64,000 bases of DNA from JBEKIK01 sp963845975 (GCA_963845975.1 CAWJUD010000001.1:2108001-2172000), one strand, 5' to 3'; shown: positions 26,829-36,397, counted from the first letter of the stretch. The notes: generated by a model from the sequence alone, not told the origin. Numbers and translations are program-made.

Positions 26829-27209
26829 TTACCGCGAAGCCAGTTCAAAATTGAACTCATTAGTTCCGTGAACCACCTCGGCGGTCAGCGTGGATTGCTT
26901 GTTATAGCGGGGGGGAACTCGCTCTTTTGGATCGTCTTCCGAAGCAGTGAAGACCTTTACTATATGCGATCCGATCAGGGCGCCGTTGATGTCGCGGAGG
27001 TAAACAAGATGGTAACGGCCCGAGGCGTCGGTGACGGCCCTGGATGCATGCCCGCCGGCCTTGGGCTCAAATATTATCGTTGCCCGGACCAAAGGCCGGC
27101 CGTCGAAGGTGACCGTTCCTTGCACCTCGCCGAGTTCCGGGCCCTGCCGGCGGCAGGCAAGAGAAAGCATCGTGATGGTCAAGACGACGAAAAACAGATG
27201 TATTCGCAT
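26829..27209 (-). CDS. Lipoprotein with a carboxypeptidase-regulatory-like domain
   Basis: The start at 27209 gives a 126-residue product with a signal sequence and lipobox (LSLAC, Cys19). Longer starts upstream add a non-signal tail. The mature part is a single beta-sandwich: VQGTVTFDGRPLVRATIIFEP, then RAVTDASGRYHLVYL, then a C-terminal NEFNFEL strand. This is the small, very abundant planctomycete lipoprotein type with a transthyretin/carboxypeptidase-regulatory fold. The function is unknown. It is convergent with the gatA side and divergent from rpsO. Confidence 0.72.
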   Translation of the reverse strand: MRIHLFFVVLTITMLSLACRRQGPELGEVQGTVTFDGRPLVRATIIFEPKAGGHASRAVTDASGRYHLVYLRDINGALIGSHIVKVFTASEDDPKERVPPRYNKQSTLTAEVVHGTNEFNFELASR

Positions 27210-27499
27210 ATAAATTATGGTGTATATGAATGTTAAAAAATCACAGTTTGATATCTGCAAAATACCCAAATTCACACTCTAAGTCCATGCCTACCGCTCA
27301 AAAAGGTGGCTTGCTAGACATATTTGATTTTTTTCTTGATCGCCCATAACACCCCTTGCGTAGGAATCCATATTTGGTAGGCTGGTAAACTTAGTAGTTA
27401 TTACAAACAAGTAGGAAGAGATTTCACAAGAAAGTGGGAGGATCGCGCTTCGTAGGGAAGCATCCCGAGCCAACCGGGTCGCAGCGGTCGCGGTAGCAG

Positions 27500-27769
27500 A
27501 TGAGCGTTACAAAAGAGCGGAAGCAAGAACTGATTGGGCAGTATCGGCGCGGTCCGGCGGATACCGGATCTCCCGAAGTCCAAGTCGCCCTTCTAACATC
27601 GCGGATCAACGGGTTAACCGAGCATCTGCGTTCACACAAGCGGGACCATGCCTGCCGGCGGGGATTGCTGATGATGGTTGGTCGGCGGCGGCGGCTGTTG
27701 GATTATCTCAAGAAGGTGGATCCGCAGCGTTACCTCGACATTATTCGGCATCTGGACATCCGCAAATAG
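27500..27769 (+). CDS. rpsO: 30S ribosomal protein S15
   Basis: The 89-residue protein has the S15 pattern: GSPEVQVALLTSRINGLTEHLRSHKRD then GLLMMVGRRRRLLDYLKKVDPQRY. S15 binds 16S rRNA early in 30S assembly. It is followed 167 bases later by pnp, the classical rpsO-pnp order. In known bacteria this pair is co-transcribed and the leader between them is processed by RNase III; the GC-rich spacer 27770-27936 could fold for that purpose, but I did not fold it. Confidence 0.96.
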   Translation: MSVTKERKQELIGQYRRGPADTGSPEVQVALLTSRINGLTEHLRSHKRDHACRRGLLMMVGRRRRLLDYLKKVDPQRYLDIIRHLDIRK

Positions 27770-27936
27770 TGCGGGAGCTTATGGCCCTTTCGTTCAAGTC
27801 GACTTGCCCGGTGGGGCGTGTCGTCGATGGCTGGGGCTTTCGTGCGTTGCGTGTAGCCGGCGACCCTTGTCCCGTCAATTTTCTCCCCCTTGCATGTTGT
27901 GCAAATCTCGCAACCAGATGAAAGTGGGAATTAACA

Positions 27937-30051
27937 TTGAAAGTCAGAATTGAACGTCAAATCGGAGCATCGACTCTATCTATCGAAACCGGCGAACTCG
28001 CCCAGCAAGCAGCCGGCAGTTGTCTAGTCCAATACGGTGAAACGGTCGTCTTGACGGCGGCCGCGTCCGGGGCGCCTCGGCCCGGCGATTTTTTCCCTTT
28101 AACCTGCGATTATCGCGAGCGGGTGGCAGCGGCCGGAAAATTCCCCGGCGGATTCCTCAAACGCGAAGGCCGCCCCACGACCAAGGAAACCTTGACCTCC
28201 CGCCTCATGGACCGGCCTATCCGGCCCTTGTTTCCCGAATGGTATATGGACGAAGTGCAAGTCTTGTCCACGGTCCTGGCCAGCGACCGGCAGAACGATC
28301 CGGACGTGCTGGCCATGAACGGGGCCTCGGCCTCGTTGGTCATCTCTCCGCTGCCCTTCCAGGGGCCCATCGGATCGATTCGGCTGGGATTTATCGACGG
28401 CGAGATCATCCCCTTCCCCACTCACGACGAGCTGGAAAACAGCGACCTGGATTTAATCGTATCCGGCAACAAGGAATCGATCTTGATGATCGAGGGTTTC
28501 GCCCGCGAAATGCCCGAAGATAAAATGGCCGAATGCATTCTGTCGGCCCACCAGTACATTCGGCAGATTTGCGAAATGCAGGAAGAGTTGATTGCCAAGG
28601 CCGGCAAACCCAAGACGGAGTACGCCGCTCCCGAACCCAACATCTTGATCGAAAAACTCAAACAACGATGTTACGACGCCCTGCGCACGGCCAAACAAAC
28701 CGAGGGCAAACAGGCCCGGGCCGATGCCTGCACGGCGCTTAAACAGCAGATCATCGCCGAGCTGATTCCCGATCCCAAGGCCGAAGGCGCAATTACGCCC
28801 GAGGCTTTCGAGGCCGCCTGGGTTGCTTTGGAGCAACGCGTGGTGCGCGATTCGATCCTTTCCGGAGTCCGGCCGGACGGGCGCGAGTATAAAAAATTGC
28901 GGCCCATCGCCTGCCAGGTCGATTTGCTGCCGCGGGTTCACGGTTCGGCGCTTTTCCAGCGCGGCGAAACCCAAGCCCTGGCCACGGTCACACTGGGCAC
29001 CGGGCGCGACGAGCAGCGGGTCGACGGCCTGCTGGAAGAGTATACGCAAAAGTTCATGCTGCACTATTATTTTCCGCCGTATTCGGTGGGCGAATGCCGG
29101 CCCATTCGCGGGCCGGGCCGGCGCGAAATCGGCCACGGGGCCTTGGCCGAGCGGAGCATCAAGCCGGTCTTGCCCGACCCCAACGCCTTCCCCTACACCA
29201 TCCGCATAATTTCCGACATCCTGGAATCGAACGGTTCCAGTTCGATGGCCACGGTCTGCGCGGCTACGCTGGCATTGATGGCGGCCGGCGTGCCCATCAG
29301 CAATCCTGTGGCGGGCATTTCCATAGGGCTGGTCAAGGAGCCCGAGCGATACGTGCTCTTGACCGACATCCTCGGCGAGGAAGATCACTACGGCGACATG
29401 GATTTCAAAATCTCCGGCACGCAAAACGGCATCACCGGCATCCAACTCGACCTGAAGATCAAGGGCATCGACGAAGAAATCATAAAAAACACTTTGGTGC
29501 AAGCCCGCGAAGCGCGGATCGAAATCCTCCGCACGATGCTGACCAGCATCAACCGGCCGCGGTCGGAGATTTCGCACTGGGCCCCGCGCCTGCTGCGGAC
29601 CCGCATCGATCCGGAGAAGATCGGGCTTTTGATCGGACCGGGCGGCAAGATGATCCGCTCCATCCAGGACGCCACCGGCGCCTTGATCGAGGTCGAGGAC
29701 GACGGCACGGTAACCGTGGCCTGCAACAAAATGGAAGGCGCCAAGGAAGCCATGAGCCGCATTGAAGCCCTCACGGCTTCCGTTGAAATCGGCAAAATTT
29801 ACGACGGCCGGGTGACCAGCGTCAAGGATTTCGGGGCCTTCGTGGAAATCCTGCCCGGCAAAGACGGCCTCTGCCACATCAGCGAATTGGCCGACGAATA
29901 CGTTTCCAGCGTCTCCGACGTCTGCAAGGTGGGCGATCCCATGCAGGTCAAGGTTCTGTCTATCGACGATCAAGACCGCGTGAAACTCAGCCGCCGCGCA
30001 GCCCTGCGCGAACTGAATCCCAAGGGCGGCAACGGCGGCCGCGGAAGATAA
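27937..30051 (+). CDS. pnp: Polyribonucleotide nucleotidyltransferase (PNPase)
   Basis: PNPase degrades RNA from the 3' end by phosphorolysis. The 704-residue product has two RNase PH-like cores (GELAQQAAGSCLVQYGETVV early, and RGETQALATVTLGTGRDEQ in the second core), a KH domain with the GPGGK loop (LLIGPGGKMIRSIQDATGA) and an S1 domain (GRVTSVKDFGAFVEILPGKDG). The start appears to be TTG at 27937, which gives the conserved MKVRIERQIG opening; an ATG at 27918 is out of frame. It follows rpsO. Confidence 0.95.
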   Translation: MKVRIERQIGASTLSIETGELAQQAAGSCLVQYGETVVLTAAASGAPRPGDFFPLTCDYRERVAAAGKFPGGFLKREGRPTTKETLTSRLMDRPIRPLFPEWYMDEVQVLSTVLASDRQNDPDVLAMNGASASLVISPLPFQGPIGSIRLGFIDGEIIPFPTHDELENSDLDLIVSGNKESILMIEGFAREMPEDKMAECILSAHQYIRQICEMQEELIAKAGKPKTEYAAPEPNILIEKLKQRCYDALRTAKQTEGKQARADACTALKQQIIAELIPDPKAEGAITPEAFEAAWVALEQRVVRDSILSGVRPDGREYKKLRPIACQVDLLPRVHGSALFQRGETQALATVTLGTGRDEQRVDGLLEEYTQKFMLHYYFPPYSVGECRPIRGPGRREIGHGALAERSIKPVLPDPNAFPYTIRIISDILESNGSSSMATVCAATLALMAAGVPISNPVAGISIGLVKEPERYVLLTDILGEEDHYGDMDFKISGTQNGITGIQLDLKIKGIDEEIIKNTLVQAREARIEILRTMLTSINRPRSEISHWAPRLLRTRIDPEKIGLLIGPGGKMIRSIQDATGALIEVEDDGTVTVACNKMEGAKEAMSRIEALTASVEIGKIYDGRVTSVKDFGAFVEILPGKDGLCHISELADEYVSSVSDVCKVGDPMQVKVLSIDDQDRVKLSRRAALRELNPKGGNGGRGR

Positions 30052-30112
30052 TTTTTTAAGTGGTCGGAGGTCAGGGTTCAGAGATCGGAATATTTATTTT
30101 TTTCAACGGGTA

Positions 30113-30220
30113 GCCCAGGTTCTCGAACCTGGGCGGCTTTGCCGCAAGAGGCTGAATGGGAATATAGAAAAACCCGGCCAAAACCTCTTTGGACTTCGTG
30201 CCACCGGTTCAAGAACCGGT
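30113..30220. repeat. Two small palindromes after pnp
   Basis: GCCCAGGTTCTCGAACCTGGGC (30113-30134) is an 11-base-arm palindrome, and CACCGGTTC/GAACCGGTG follows at about 30201-30220. Both are followed by GCTACC or preceded by GGTAGC-like bases, which matches the GTAGCCCAGG theme at 35048 and 35211. They may serve as a bidirectional stop for pnp transcripts; no U-tract is present. Confidence 0.5.
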
Positions 30221-30302
30221 GCTACCCGGCTACCCGGCTCGATTAACGCGGGAACTAAAATTCTGAACCCCGAACCCTGAACCCTGACCACCGCCCTTTC
30301 CC

Positions 30303-31049
30303 ATGCCACGTTCCGCAGCCGAATCCGCCGATCATATCAACCAAAAACTCGTCGATCAGTATACGCAGATCGTTCGCCTGGCCGGCGGATTGGCGCATGA
30401 GATAAAAAATCCGCTCTCGACCATCCGCCTGAACATGGAGCTGCTCTCCGAGGACCTCCGCGACAGCAACTCGCCCTGCGATCGCCGGGCGATGAAAAAA
30501 ATCGAACTGGTCCAGCAGGAATGCCAGCGCCTGCAAGACCTGCTGGACGATTTTTTGAGTTTTGCCAAGGCCCATCGACTGCGCAAAGAACCTTGCGATC
30601 TGAACGCCCAGGTCCGCCGCGTGTTGGATTTCTACCGGCCCAAGGCCGAAAACGCCAATATCGAGGTGATCGACTTCCTCTCGGGCGATCTGCCCATGGT
30701 GCTTTTGGATCCCGAGGCCTTTCACGGCGCGCTTTTGAATCTGATACTAAACGCCGAACAGGCCATGCCCGGCGGCGGCCAACTCGTAATCCGCACCTAC
30801 GGCACCGCTGAAGGCGTGGCCTTGGACCTGATCGACACCGGCTGCGGCATGGACGCGGACACCCAGCCGCGAGTATTCGACGCCTTCTTTTCCACCAAGC
30901 GCGGCGGGACAGGCTTGGGACTGCCCACCGTGCGCAAAATAATCCTCGCCCACGGCGGCGAAATCACCCTGCAAAGCGAACCCGGCCGCGGCACGCAATT
31001 CACCATCAAACTCCCCATCCCCGCACGCCTGCCGGCCGAGGGCAATTAG
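30303..31049 (+). CDS. Orphan sensor histidine kinase (no input domain)
   Basis: The 248-residue protein consists of a dimerisation/phosphoacceptor domain and a GHKL ATPase only. The H-box is GLAHEIKNPLSTIR (phosphorylated His around residue 32), the N-box is LLNLILNAEQAM, the G1 box is DTGCGMD and the G2 region is FFSTKRGGTGLGLPTVRKI. It resembles NtrB/AtoS-type kinases, which usually sit beside a sigma54 response regulator. None is adjacent, and there is no sensor or membrane segment, so it is cytoplasmic and its signal must come from a partner protein. No ribosome site is obvious. Confidence 0.88.
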   Translation: MPRSAAESADHINQKLVDQYTQIVRLAGGLAHEIKNPLSTIRLNMELLSEDLRDSNSPCDRRAMKKIELVQQECQRLQDLLDDFLSFAKAHRLRKEPCDLNAQVRRVLDFYRPKAENANIEVIDFLSGDLPMVLLDPEAFHGALLNLILNAEQAMPGGGQLVIRTYGTAEGVALDLIDTGCGMDADTQPRVFDAFFSTKRGGTGLGLPTVRKIILAHGGEITLQSEPGRGTQFTIKLPIPARLPAEGN

Positions 31050-31754
31050 GGGTCAGGGTTCAGGCGTCAGGATTCAGGGTTCAGGGTTCAGACTGACAAC
31101 TGAAAACCGACAACGGATAACTGATAACTTTTGGTCAACAAACGGCGATTTTTCCACGTTTTGCCTTATGTCTTACGGCCTTTGTCCGCTTGACTGCTGA
31201 TATCTCGATGCAGTGACAGTTGGGCACCAAATGGCGATTTTTCCACGCCAGGACTCCTGGATTTCACCTCTTTTCTCGCGAAGTCGCGAAGACACGGAGA
31301 TTTTGGTTTAGTAATATCCTTCGAGTAATATGGAAGGGAGATTGTAGCAAAGCGGTTGGCACAATTTCTAGGGGAAAAAAGGGATGAGGAGGGATGAAGG
31401 ATGAAGGATGAGGGATGAAGGATGAAGGATTGAGGGATGAAGGATGAAGGATGAAAATGGCAGGTGGGGCGAGAAGAGGAGTCGAAATAGGTTCCACTTT
31501 TATCACGAAAAGCCGAAAGAGCGAAAAAGAAGTGGGGGGTGGACGGTGGTTAGTTGGGGGAGTAAAATCGCCGGAAATACACTGCTGGATAAGCTAGTAA
31601 TTGCACACGGTGCGCTGGAAAATCGAACGATACATCGCCTGGATTGCCAATTTCCGCGGCTGTTAGTTCGTTGCGAACAAAAAATTACGATATTTTATGC
31701 ATTCGTCCCTGTCGCCTGCCTATTAGTTGCAGTTATACAGTTTTGATACCGCTT
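31050..31754. other. Gene-free region with short tandem phrases
   Basis: I see no gene here. 31048-31090 is a run of GGGTTCAGG/GGTCAGGGTTCAG units. 31094-31130 holds GACAACTGAAAACCGACAA-like units. 31381-31455 is a tandem array of GGATGAAGGATGA(G) units. Similar phrases recur at 10759, 24572, 30070, 30280 and 48350. The sequence then becomes AT-rich toward the KAP-LRR gene. A short open frame at 31444-31746 has no ribosome site and looks like chance. Confidence 0.5.
31381..31455. repeat. Tandem GGATGAAGGATGA array
   Basis: About nine imperfect units of GGATGAA/GGATGAG/GGGATGA follow one another. A shorter array of the same units lies between def and fmt (48346-48390) and a single unit after the gene at 10758. 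Confidence 0.7.
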
Positions 31755-34721
31755 CTAATCATTTATAATGGCGCCCGAACGAGATACTCTAATTATCGTA
31801 GCTTTTTGATAAATATTCAGATCCTTTAAAGAAGAAATCGCATATAATCTGTTTTTCCCTTCGGCAGTGACTTTCGTTCCTTTTAAATTTAGTTCCTTTA
31901 ATAATGGAAGTCTATATAAATATTCCAAACCAACATCCGTTACATTTGTATCTAATAAATCTAGTATTTCCAATGATTTTATCTTACTCAGATGTTCTAG
32001 TCCTGCATCTGAAATCATTGTTTGAGACAAATAAAGTTCTCTCAGAGATGGTAATTTGGCTATATGTAATAAACCAGCATCCGAAAATTTTGTACCTATT
32101 AAATTCAATTTTTGTATGGATGGGCATTTAGCCAAGCGCTCCAGACCTGCATCCGAAATATTCAAACTACTTAAAGTCAGTGACTTTAAGGAAGTAAGTC
32201 GGACCAAATTCTCCAGACCAGAATCAGTAATCTTCGTAAATAGTATTTCTAGTGTTTCTAAAGATGTCAGATTTGACAGATGTTTCAACCCCTCATCAGT
32301 AATTTCTTTGTTACATAAAGCAAGCCTTTTTATTGATTGGTTATTAGATAAATATTCTAGTCCTACATCTGTAATGTTAGTTATTTGTAAATCTAGTGAT
32401 TGCAATGAATTGAGTTTGGCTAAACATCTTATCCCGGCATCCGAAATTTTAGTACCAATTAAAAGAAGATTTTGTAATGCCGGAAATTTTGCCAAGTGCT
32501 CTAATCCCACGTCAGAAATATTTGTGATGCCTAAATCAAGCGTTTGCAGTGATGGAAGTTTTGCTAATTGTTCCAGTCCCGCATCCGAAATATTTGTGCC
32601 GGTTAAATAAAGTGATTGTAGTGCCGGAAGTTTTGTCAAATGCTCCAGACCGGCATCAGAGATTTTTATCTCACATAAATTAAGTGATTGCAGTGACGGT
32701 ATTTTTACTAATTGCTCCAACCCCGCATCTGAAATTTTTGTATGTCCTAAATCAAGTGATTGCAATACCTGAAGTTTTACCAAGTGCTCCAAACCTGCAT
32801 CCGAAATATTTGTCCCACGTAAATTAAGTGATTGCAGCGATTGAATATTTTTTGATAATTGTTCCAACCCCGCATCCGAAATGTTTGTACGGTGTAAATC
32901 AAGTGATTGCAGTGCTGGAAGAATCACAATTGTTGATAAATCAGAATCGGATATATCGGAACCGAAAAGGTTCAGAGCTTCGAGATTAATTAGATCATCC
33001 TTGGTAATTGAGTCTACGGATTTATTTAACTGATGGGCGATGCGATCAAGAATGGATGAAGGGATTTTATCTGTTTGATCACCATCTTTTTTTACTGTTT
33101 CTTTAATCGTGGATAATGGTTTATCCTGCCTTGGAGCCGACTGCGCTACTTCAGCGGAGAAGGTAATTCGTAATAAATCCCATAAGACTACATCTTCCAA
33201 AAGATAATAATCCAAAGGCTTGCCAGCATCGTCGTTTGGCCGATCAATAATTATCAGATGATATTCTTTTTCCGCCGTTGTAATTTCCACGGTCTTTTCA
33301 TTCAATGGATTTGCAAAAGGCTGTTCTTGATGATGTGTTCCGCCCATAAGTTCGCGTAAAGATATTTCACGACGGGATTTTGGGATTATTTCTTCGTCTT
33401 GCTTCCTGGTTGGCGGGAAAAAATGTGGATTATTGCATAGAAACTTTGAAAAACGCTCGAACCATTCTAGGCTTTCTTTTTCCAGTAATAATTTCTTGGC
33501 ATTGCTGAATTTATTGTTAATAATTCGCTGCACAAGAAAGAATTGGATACCCTGAGCGAAAAGAAGTTTCTGATTTGGCTGCGCCGCTACAAGTTTGGGA
33601 TTGTCCACGGCCGAGCGGCCGCGTAAGAGGGCGCTATTTAATAGGCGAATGATCTCGCGGGGATTATGACTTGCGAGACGGCGAATTCCGGACTCGAGGA
33701 TTGGTTTGTGATTGGCGTCTAGCTTATTCGTCCAGTACCCATTCGTGGTTTTGTTTAATGCCTCGATTTGTATATTTAAGAATTCCTCCATTTGTTTTTC
33801 GCTTGGAGGAATTTGGATTTCAACTTGAAATATTTTGTTCAGATATTGTCTGCATTTTTCGGGTATGCGTCCTTCTTCATATTCCGCTTTTGATACTAGA
33901 CCATTATCAACATAATGCTTGGTGACCACGGAATCGACAACCGAGCGATCCAAGCCTACGACAAACATCAATGGCTCGATGCTAAGATAAAGCTTTATAG
34001 CCTCTAAGACCTCTAGAACAACTTGCGGCAGGCAACGGTCAAGATCATCGATAAAGAGCACGATCCGCTCCGTTTTGGGATTGATAAAGCTTTGCACCCA
34101 TTTTTCCAGTGTGCTTTCGAATTCATTGAGATAAGCTTTTTCGGGATGAGCGGCTTTGTCATATTCTTCATAAATATCGCGGAACATTTCGCCGCTAAGA
34201 CTCAATTCGGCCTCCCCGCCCGAAATTGATTTGTCTCCGGCTTTGATTTTCAGTTCCATATTGGCCAAGGCCTGGAGAAAACCTTTGCCAAGGAAAGCAC
34301 CGAACTTTTTGGCGGCTTCTTTCATGCGGGGAATGAAATTTTGACGGTCCAGAGATTCCACCTTGAATAACTCGATAATGATTTCGGCAATAATGCCGCG
34401 CCAGACTTCCTCGCGTGTGTGATATTTCCAGGGATCGAACCAGACCGGATAAACGCAAGGGTGTCCTTCCCGTTCCGCTGAACTTTTTTTGTTCCACTCC
34501 TTAAGCTGTGTTTCCAACCAGTGCATGGCCGAGGTCTTGCCAGTGCCCCAGTCGCCGTAAACAGCTATGGTTATCGGGCATTTTGTATTGATATGACGGA
34601 GAATATCCAACGCTACTGCAAGACGGGACTCCATGGCAAGGTGGTCGGGAGAGTCCGCCGTGGCCTTCGTAGGATGGTCGGAGAGCACTGTTATAGTTGG
34701 CGACTTGACTTCGTAAGCCAT
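31755..34721 (-). CDS. KAP P-loop NTPase fused to leucine-rich repeats (NLR-like architecture)
   Basis: The 988-residue protein starts at 34721 (AGGGGA about 8 bases upstream; a longer frame to 34931 lacks a site). The N-terminal half is a KAP NTPase: Walker A GDWGTGKT (56-63), the YPVWFDPWKY segment (91-100), Walker B VLFIDDLDRC (221-230), and HNPREIIRLLN near 380. The membrane helices common in KAP NTPases are not visible. Residues about 585-975 hold some 16 repeats of 24 residues of the form ISDAGLEQLxKLPSLQSLDLxxT, a leucine-rich repeat solenoid. An NTPase switch joined to an LRR sensor resembles NLR immune receptors. A role in phage defence is inferred. The DNA is clearly AT-richer than the neighbouring housekeeping genes, which suggests transfer. 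Confidence 0.88.
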   Translation of the reverse strand: MAYEVKSPTITVLSDHPTKATADSPDHLAMESRLAVALDILRHINTKCPITIAVYGDWGTGKTSAMHWLETQLKEWNKKSSAEREGHPCVYPVWFDPWKYHTREEVWRGIIAEIIIELFKVESLDRQNFIPRMKEAAKKFGAFLGKGFLQALANMELKIKAGDKSISGGEAELSLSGEMFRDIYEEYDKAAHPEKAYLNEFESTLEKWVQSFINPKTERIVLFIDDLDRCLPQVVLEVLEAIKLYLSIEPLMFVVGLDRSVVDSVVTKHYVDNGLVSKAEYEEGRIPEKCRQYLNKIFQVEIQIPPSEKQMEEFLNIQIEALNKTTNGYWTNKLDANHKPILESGIRRLASHNPREIIRLLNSALLRGRSAVDNPKLVAAQPNQKLLFAQGIQFFLVQRIINNKFSNAKKLLLEKESLEWFERFSKFLCNNPHFFPPTRKQDEEIIPKSRREISLRELMGGTHHQEQPFANPLNEKTVEITTAEKEYHLIIIDRPNDDAGKPLDYYLLEDVVLWDLLRITFSAEVAQSAPRQDKPLSTIKETVKKDGDQTDKIPSSILDRIAHQLNKSVDSITKDDLINLEALNLFGSDISDSDLSTIVILPALQSLDLHRTNISDAGLEQLSKNIQSLQSLNLRGTNISDAGLEHLVKLQVLQSLDLGHTKISDAGLEQLVKIPSLQSLNLCEIKISDAGLEHLTKLPALQSLYLTGTNISDAGLEQLAKLPSLQTLDLGITNISDVGLEHLAKFPALQNLLLIGTKISDAGIRCLAKLNSLQSLDLQITNITDVGLEYLSNNQSIKRLALCNKEITDEGLKHLSNLTSLETLEILFTKITDSGLENLVRLTSLKSLTLSSLNISDAGLERLAKCPSIQKLNLIGTKFSDAGLLHIAKLPSLRELYLSQTMISDAGLEHLSKIKSLEILDLLDTNVTDVGLEYLYRLPLLKELNLKGTKVTAEGKNRLYAISSLKDLNIYQKATIIRVSRSGAIIND

Positions 34722-35047
34722 GATCGTTTCCCCTAAGAAGGGTGAATTTATTTCGCAAAAAGGTCGGCAATTGATTATCGAGATAAATAAAAGGAGGTGC
34801 AAGCAGGGGTATAACTTGGGTGGTGGATAGAGGAAGTGTGAAAGTAATACGCCGGGTGCCACGACCAACCGACCATGCAAGGCATGGTGCCCGTTGATGC
34901 CCAGCTTACCCAGCAGTGCTTTCCTGCCCACAGTCCATCACTGGGTGGATGCGATTGAGCACCACGACCGGAATTCTCCTTCAGAGTCCGTCCGCCTTTC
35001 GTGGTAAATGGGGGCCGCAATTTTTATCCCGAAGAGATTGCGTATGG

Positions 35048-35217
35048 TAGCCCAGGGTTGTCGCGCAGCGGCTACTCTGGGATGGGATTTATAATCACCA
35101 CATCAACCCTGAAAGGGTTGCGGAGTGTGGCGTCGGCCTCTGGGGGAACCCCGTTGGGGTATTGTTTTTTCGTTCCTTTTTGCCCCAGGGTAGTCGCTGC
35201 GTGACAACCCTGGGCTA
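35048..35217. repeat. 170-bp element with 34-bp inverted ends
   Basis: The left arm begins TAGCCCAGGGTTGTCGCGCA (35048) and the right arm, reversed, begins TAGCCCAGGGTTGTCACGCA (ending 35217). They match in 31 of 34 positions. The interior has its own small hairpins: AACCCTGAAAGGGTT near 35106 and AACCCCGTTGGGGT near 35147. Confidence 0.75.
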
Positions 35218-35446
35218 TCTTATTACAAGCCTGTAGGTCAGGCACGCCGTGCCTGACAATCGTCAATATTTTGGCATTGCCATTGAACCGTCATGTACGG
35301 AGTACATGACCTACTGCTGACAATGGTCAATATTTTGGCATTGCCATTGAACCGTCATGTACGGAGTACATGACCTACGGTACTGTCATGTACGGAGTAC
35401 ATGACCTACGGTACTGCGCGACAAGCCTGGGCTATCTTATTACAAG
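35198..35446. repeat. Palindrome cluster flanked by 31-bp direct repeats
   Basis: The phrase ending in CCTGGGCTATCTTATTACAAG occurs at about 35198-35229 and again at 35415-35446. Between them lie one GTCAGGCACGCCGTGCCTGAC palindrome (35237-35257) and three copies of the GTCATGTAC/GTACATGAC palindrome (about 35290, 35354 and 35384). Two of the latter sit in a 60-base tandem duplication. The 34-base GTCAGGCAC element recurs at 35829-35862. Confidence 0.75.
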
Positions 35447-35457
35447 TTCCAAGAAAT

Positions 35458-35498
35458 GAAGAAGCCCGCAAATGAAATTATGAAATGCGGGCTTCTTC
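35458..35498. terminator. Strong stem-loop, possible terminator
   Basis: Perfect 13-base arms GAAGAAGCCCGCA (35458-35470) and TGCGGGCTTCTTC (35486-35498) enclose a 15-base loop. The arms end in CTTCTTC on both strands rather than a run of U, so termination is plausible but unproven. No gene ends close by. Confidence 0.4.
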
Positions 35499-35864
35499 TA
35501 TGTAAATCTACAGATCACTTTGCATGATGTGCTACAAAGAGGTGCAATGCATCTTTGCAGGCAAATTCAGTATATATTTTCCGCGCAAAAATGATGCTGT
35601 AGAATTAATCGATAAGTTCTATTGAAAAGACGGTACGTCAACCTCGTATATGCTGTCCGTCGCAGTTGACTAACCATTGAAGGCGGCGTATCGGCCTTCG
35701 TCGAAAACACTTTTCCCTTTCATATTAATCCTATACGGTTTTACCCGCTAGTCAAGTATTTTGCTGAATAATATTCCTCCGCCTCTGACGAATGACACAC
35801 GCACCCGGCGATCGGATTACCCAATAGTCTGTAGGTCAGGCACCCCGTGCCTGACAATCGTCTT

Positions 35865-36397
35865 CTGGACCATCTGCAGGCAGCCAACGAAATCGATTGG
35901 TCGCGGGCAGTTGTCGACAGCACGTCCATACGGGCGGTTTTTGGGGGGCAAAAACTGGCCCAAATCCCACGGATCGCCGCAAATTCGGCTCGAAACACCA
36001 TGTCATCACGGATGCGAAAGGCATCCCCTTGGCAGCCACGTTGACCTCTGCCAATGCACATGACAGCACACAATTGATGCCGCTGGTAAACGCCATTCCG
36101 CCGGTACAAGGCAAACGCGGGCGTCTCAGGCGAAGGCCTCAACGTGTTCAAGGCGATCGTGCTTACGACTCGCAACCTCACCGTAAACGCTTGCGGCGGT
36201 TGGGCATTGTGCCGGTGCTGGCAAAGCGCAATACCGAACATGGCAGCGGCTTGGGCGTTTTCCGCTGGGTTGTGGAACGCACCAACAGTTGGCTCCACCA
36301 ATTTCGGCGTTTGCGAGTTCGCTTTGAACGACGCGATGATATCCATGAAGCTTTCTTGACCCTTGGTTGTATTCTGATTTGTTCTAGGTTTTTATAA
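35865..36397 (+). pseudogene. IS5-family (IS427-like) transposase remnant
   Basis: The frame from about 35865 reads LLDHLQAANEIDWSRAVVDS then TSIRAVFGG. After a frameshift in the G6 run at 35943-35948 it continues as KTGPNPTDRRKFGSKHHVI, GIPLAATLTSANAHDST, GDRAYDSQPHRKRLRRLGI and FRWVVERTNSWLHQFRRLRV, to a stop at 36397. These are the DDE motifs and conserved blocks of IS5/IS427 transposases. The N-terminal quarter is missing: the open part begins next to a REP palindrome at 35829-35862. It is therefore a truncated, frameshifted relic. Confidence 0.85.

Larger units (their letters stand above)
34722..35760. other. Gene-free region of nested palindromic repeats
   Basis: I see no gene in this 1-kb stretch. 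It contains a 34-base inverted repeat (35048-35081 with 35184-35217), a block of short palindromes (35231-35414) bounded by direct repeats, a stem-loop at 35458-35498, and a copy of the CCGACCAACCGACCATG phrase at 34861-34880 that recurs near 40958 and, reversed, near 56985. The last 250 bases before 35760 show nothing recognisable. Confidence 0.6.

Noticed and set aside
28453..29973. A 506-codon open frame antisense to pnp
   Set aside because: It lies wholly within pnp on the other strand. Its product is a low-information Gly/Asp/His/Gln-rich chain, and GC-rich codon bias in pnp explains the lack of stops. No ribosome site or domain is visible.
31444..31746. A 100-codon plus-strand frame before the KAP-LRR gene
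   Set aside because: It begins inside the GGATGAA array, has no ribosome site, and its product has no recognisable pattern.
35231..35446. A CRISPR-like array
   Set aside because: The repeats are self-palindromic, spaced irregularly, and the spacers are not unique. No cas genes are present in the window.
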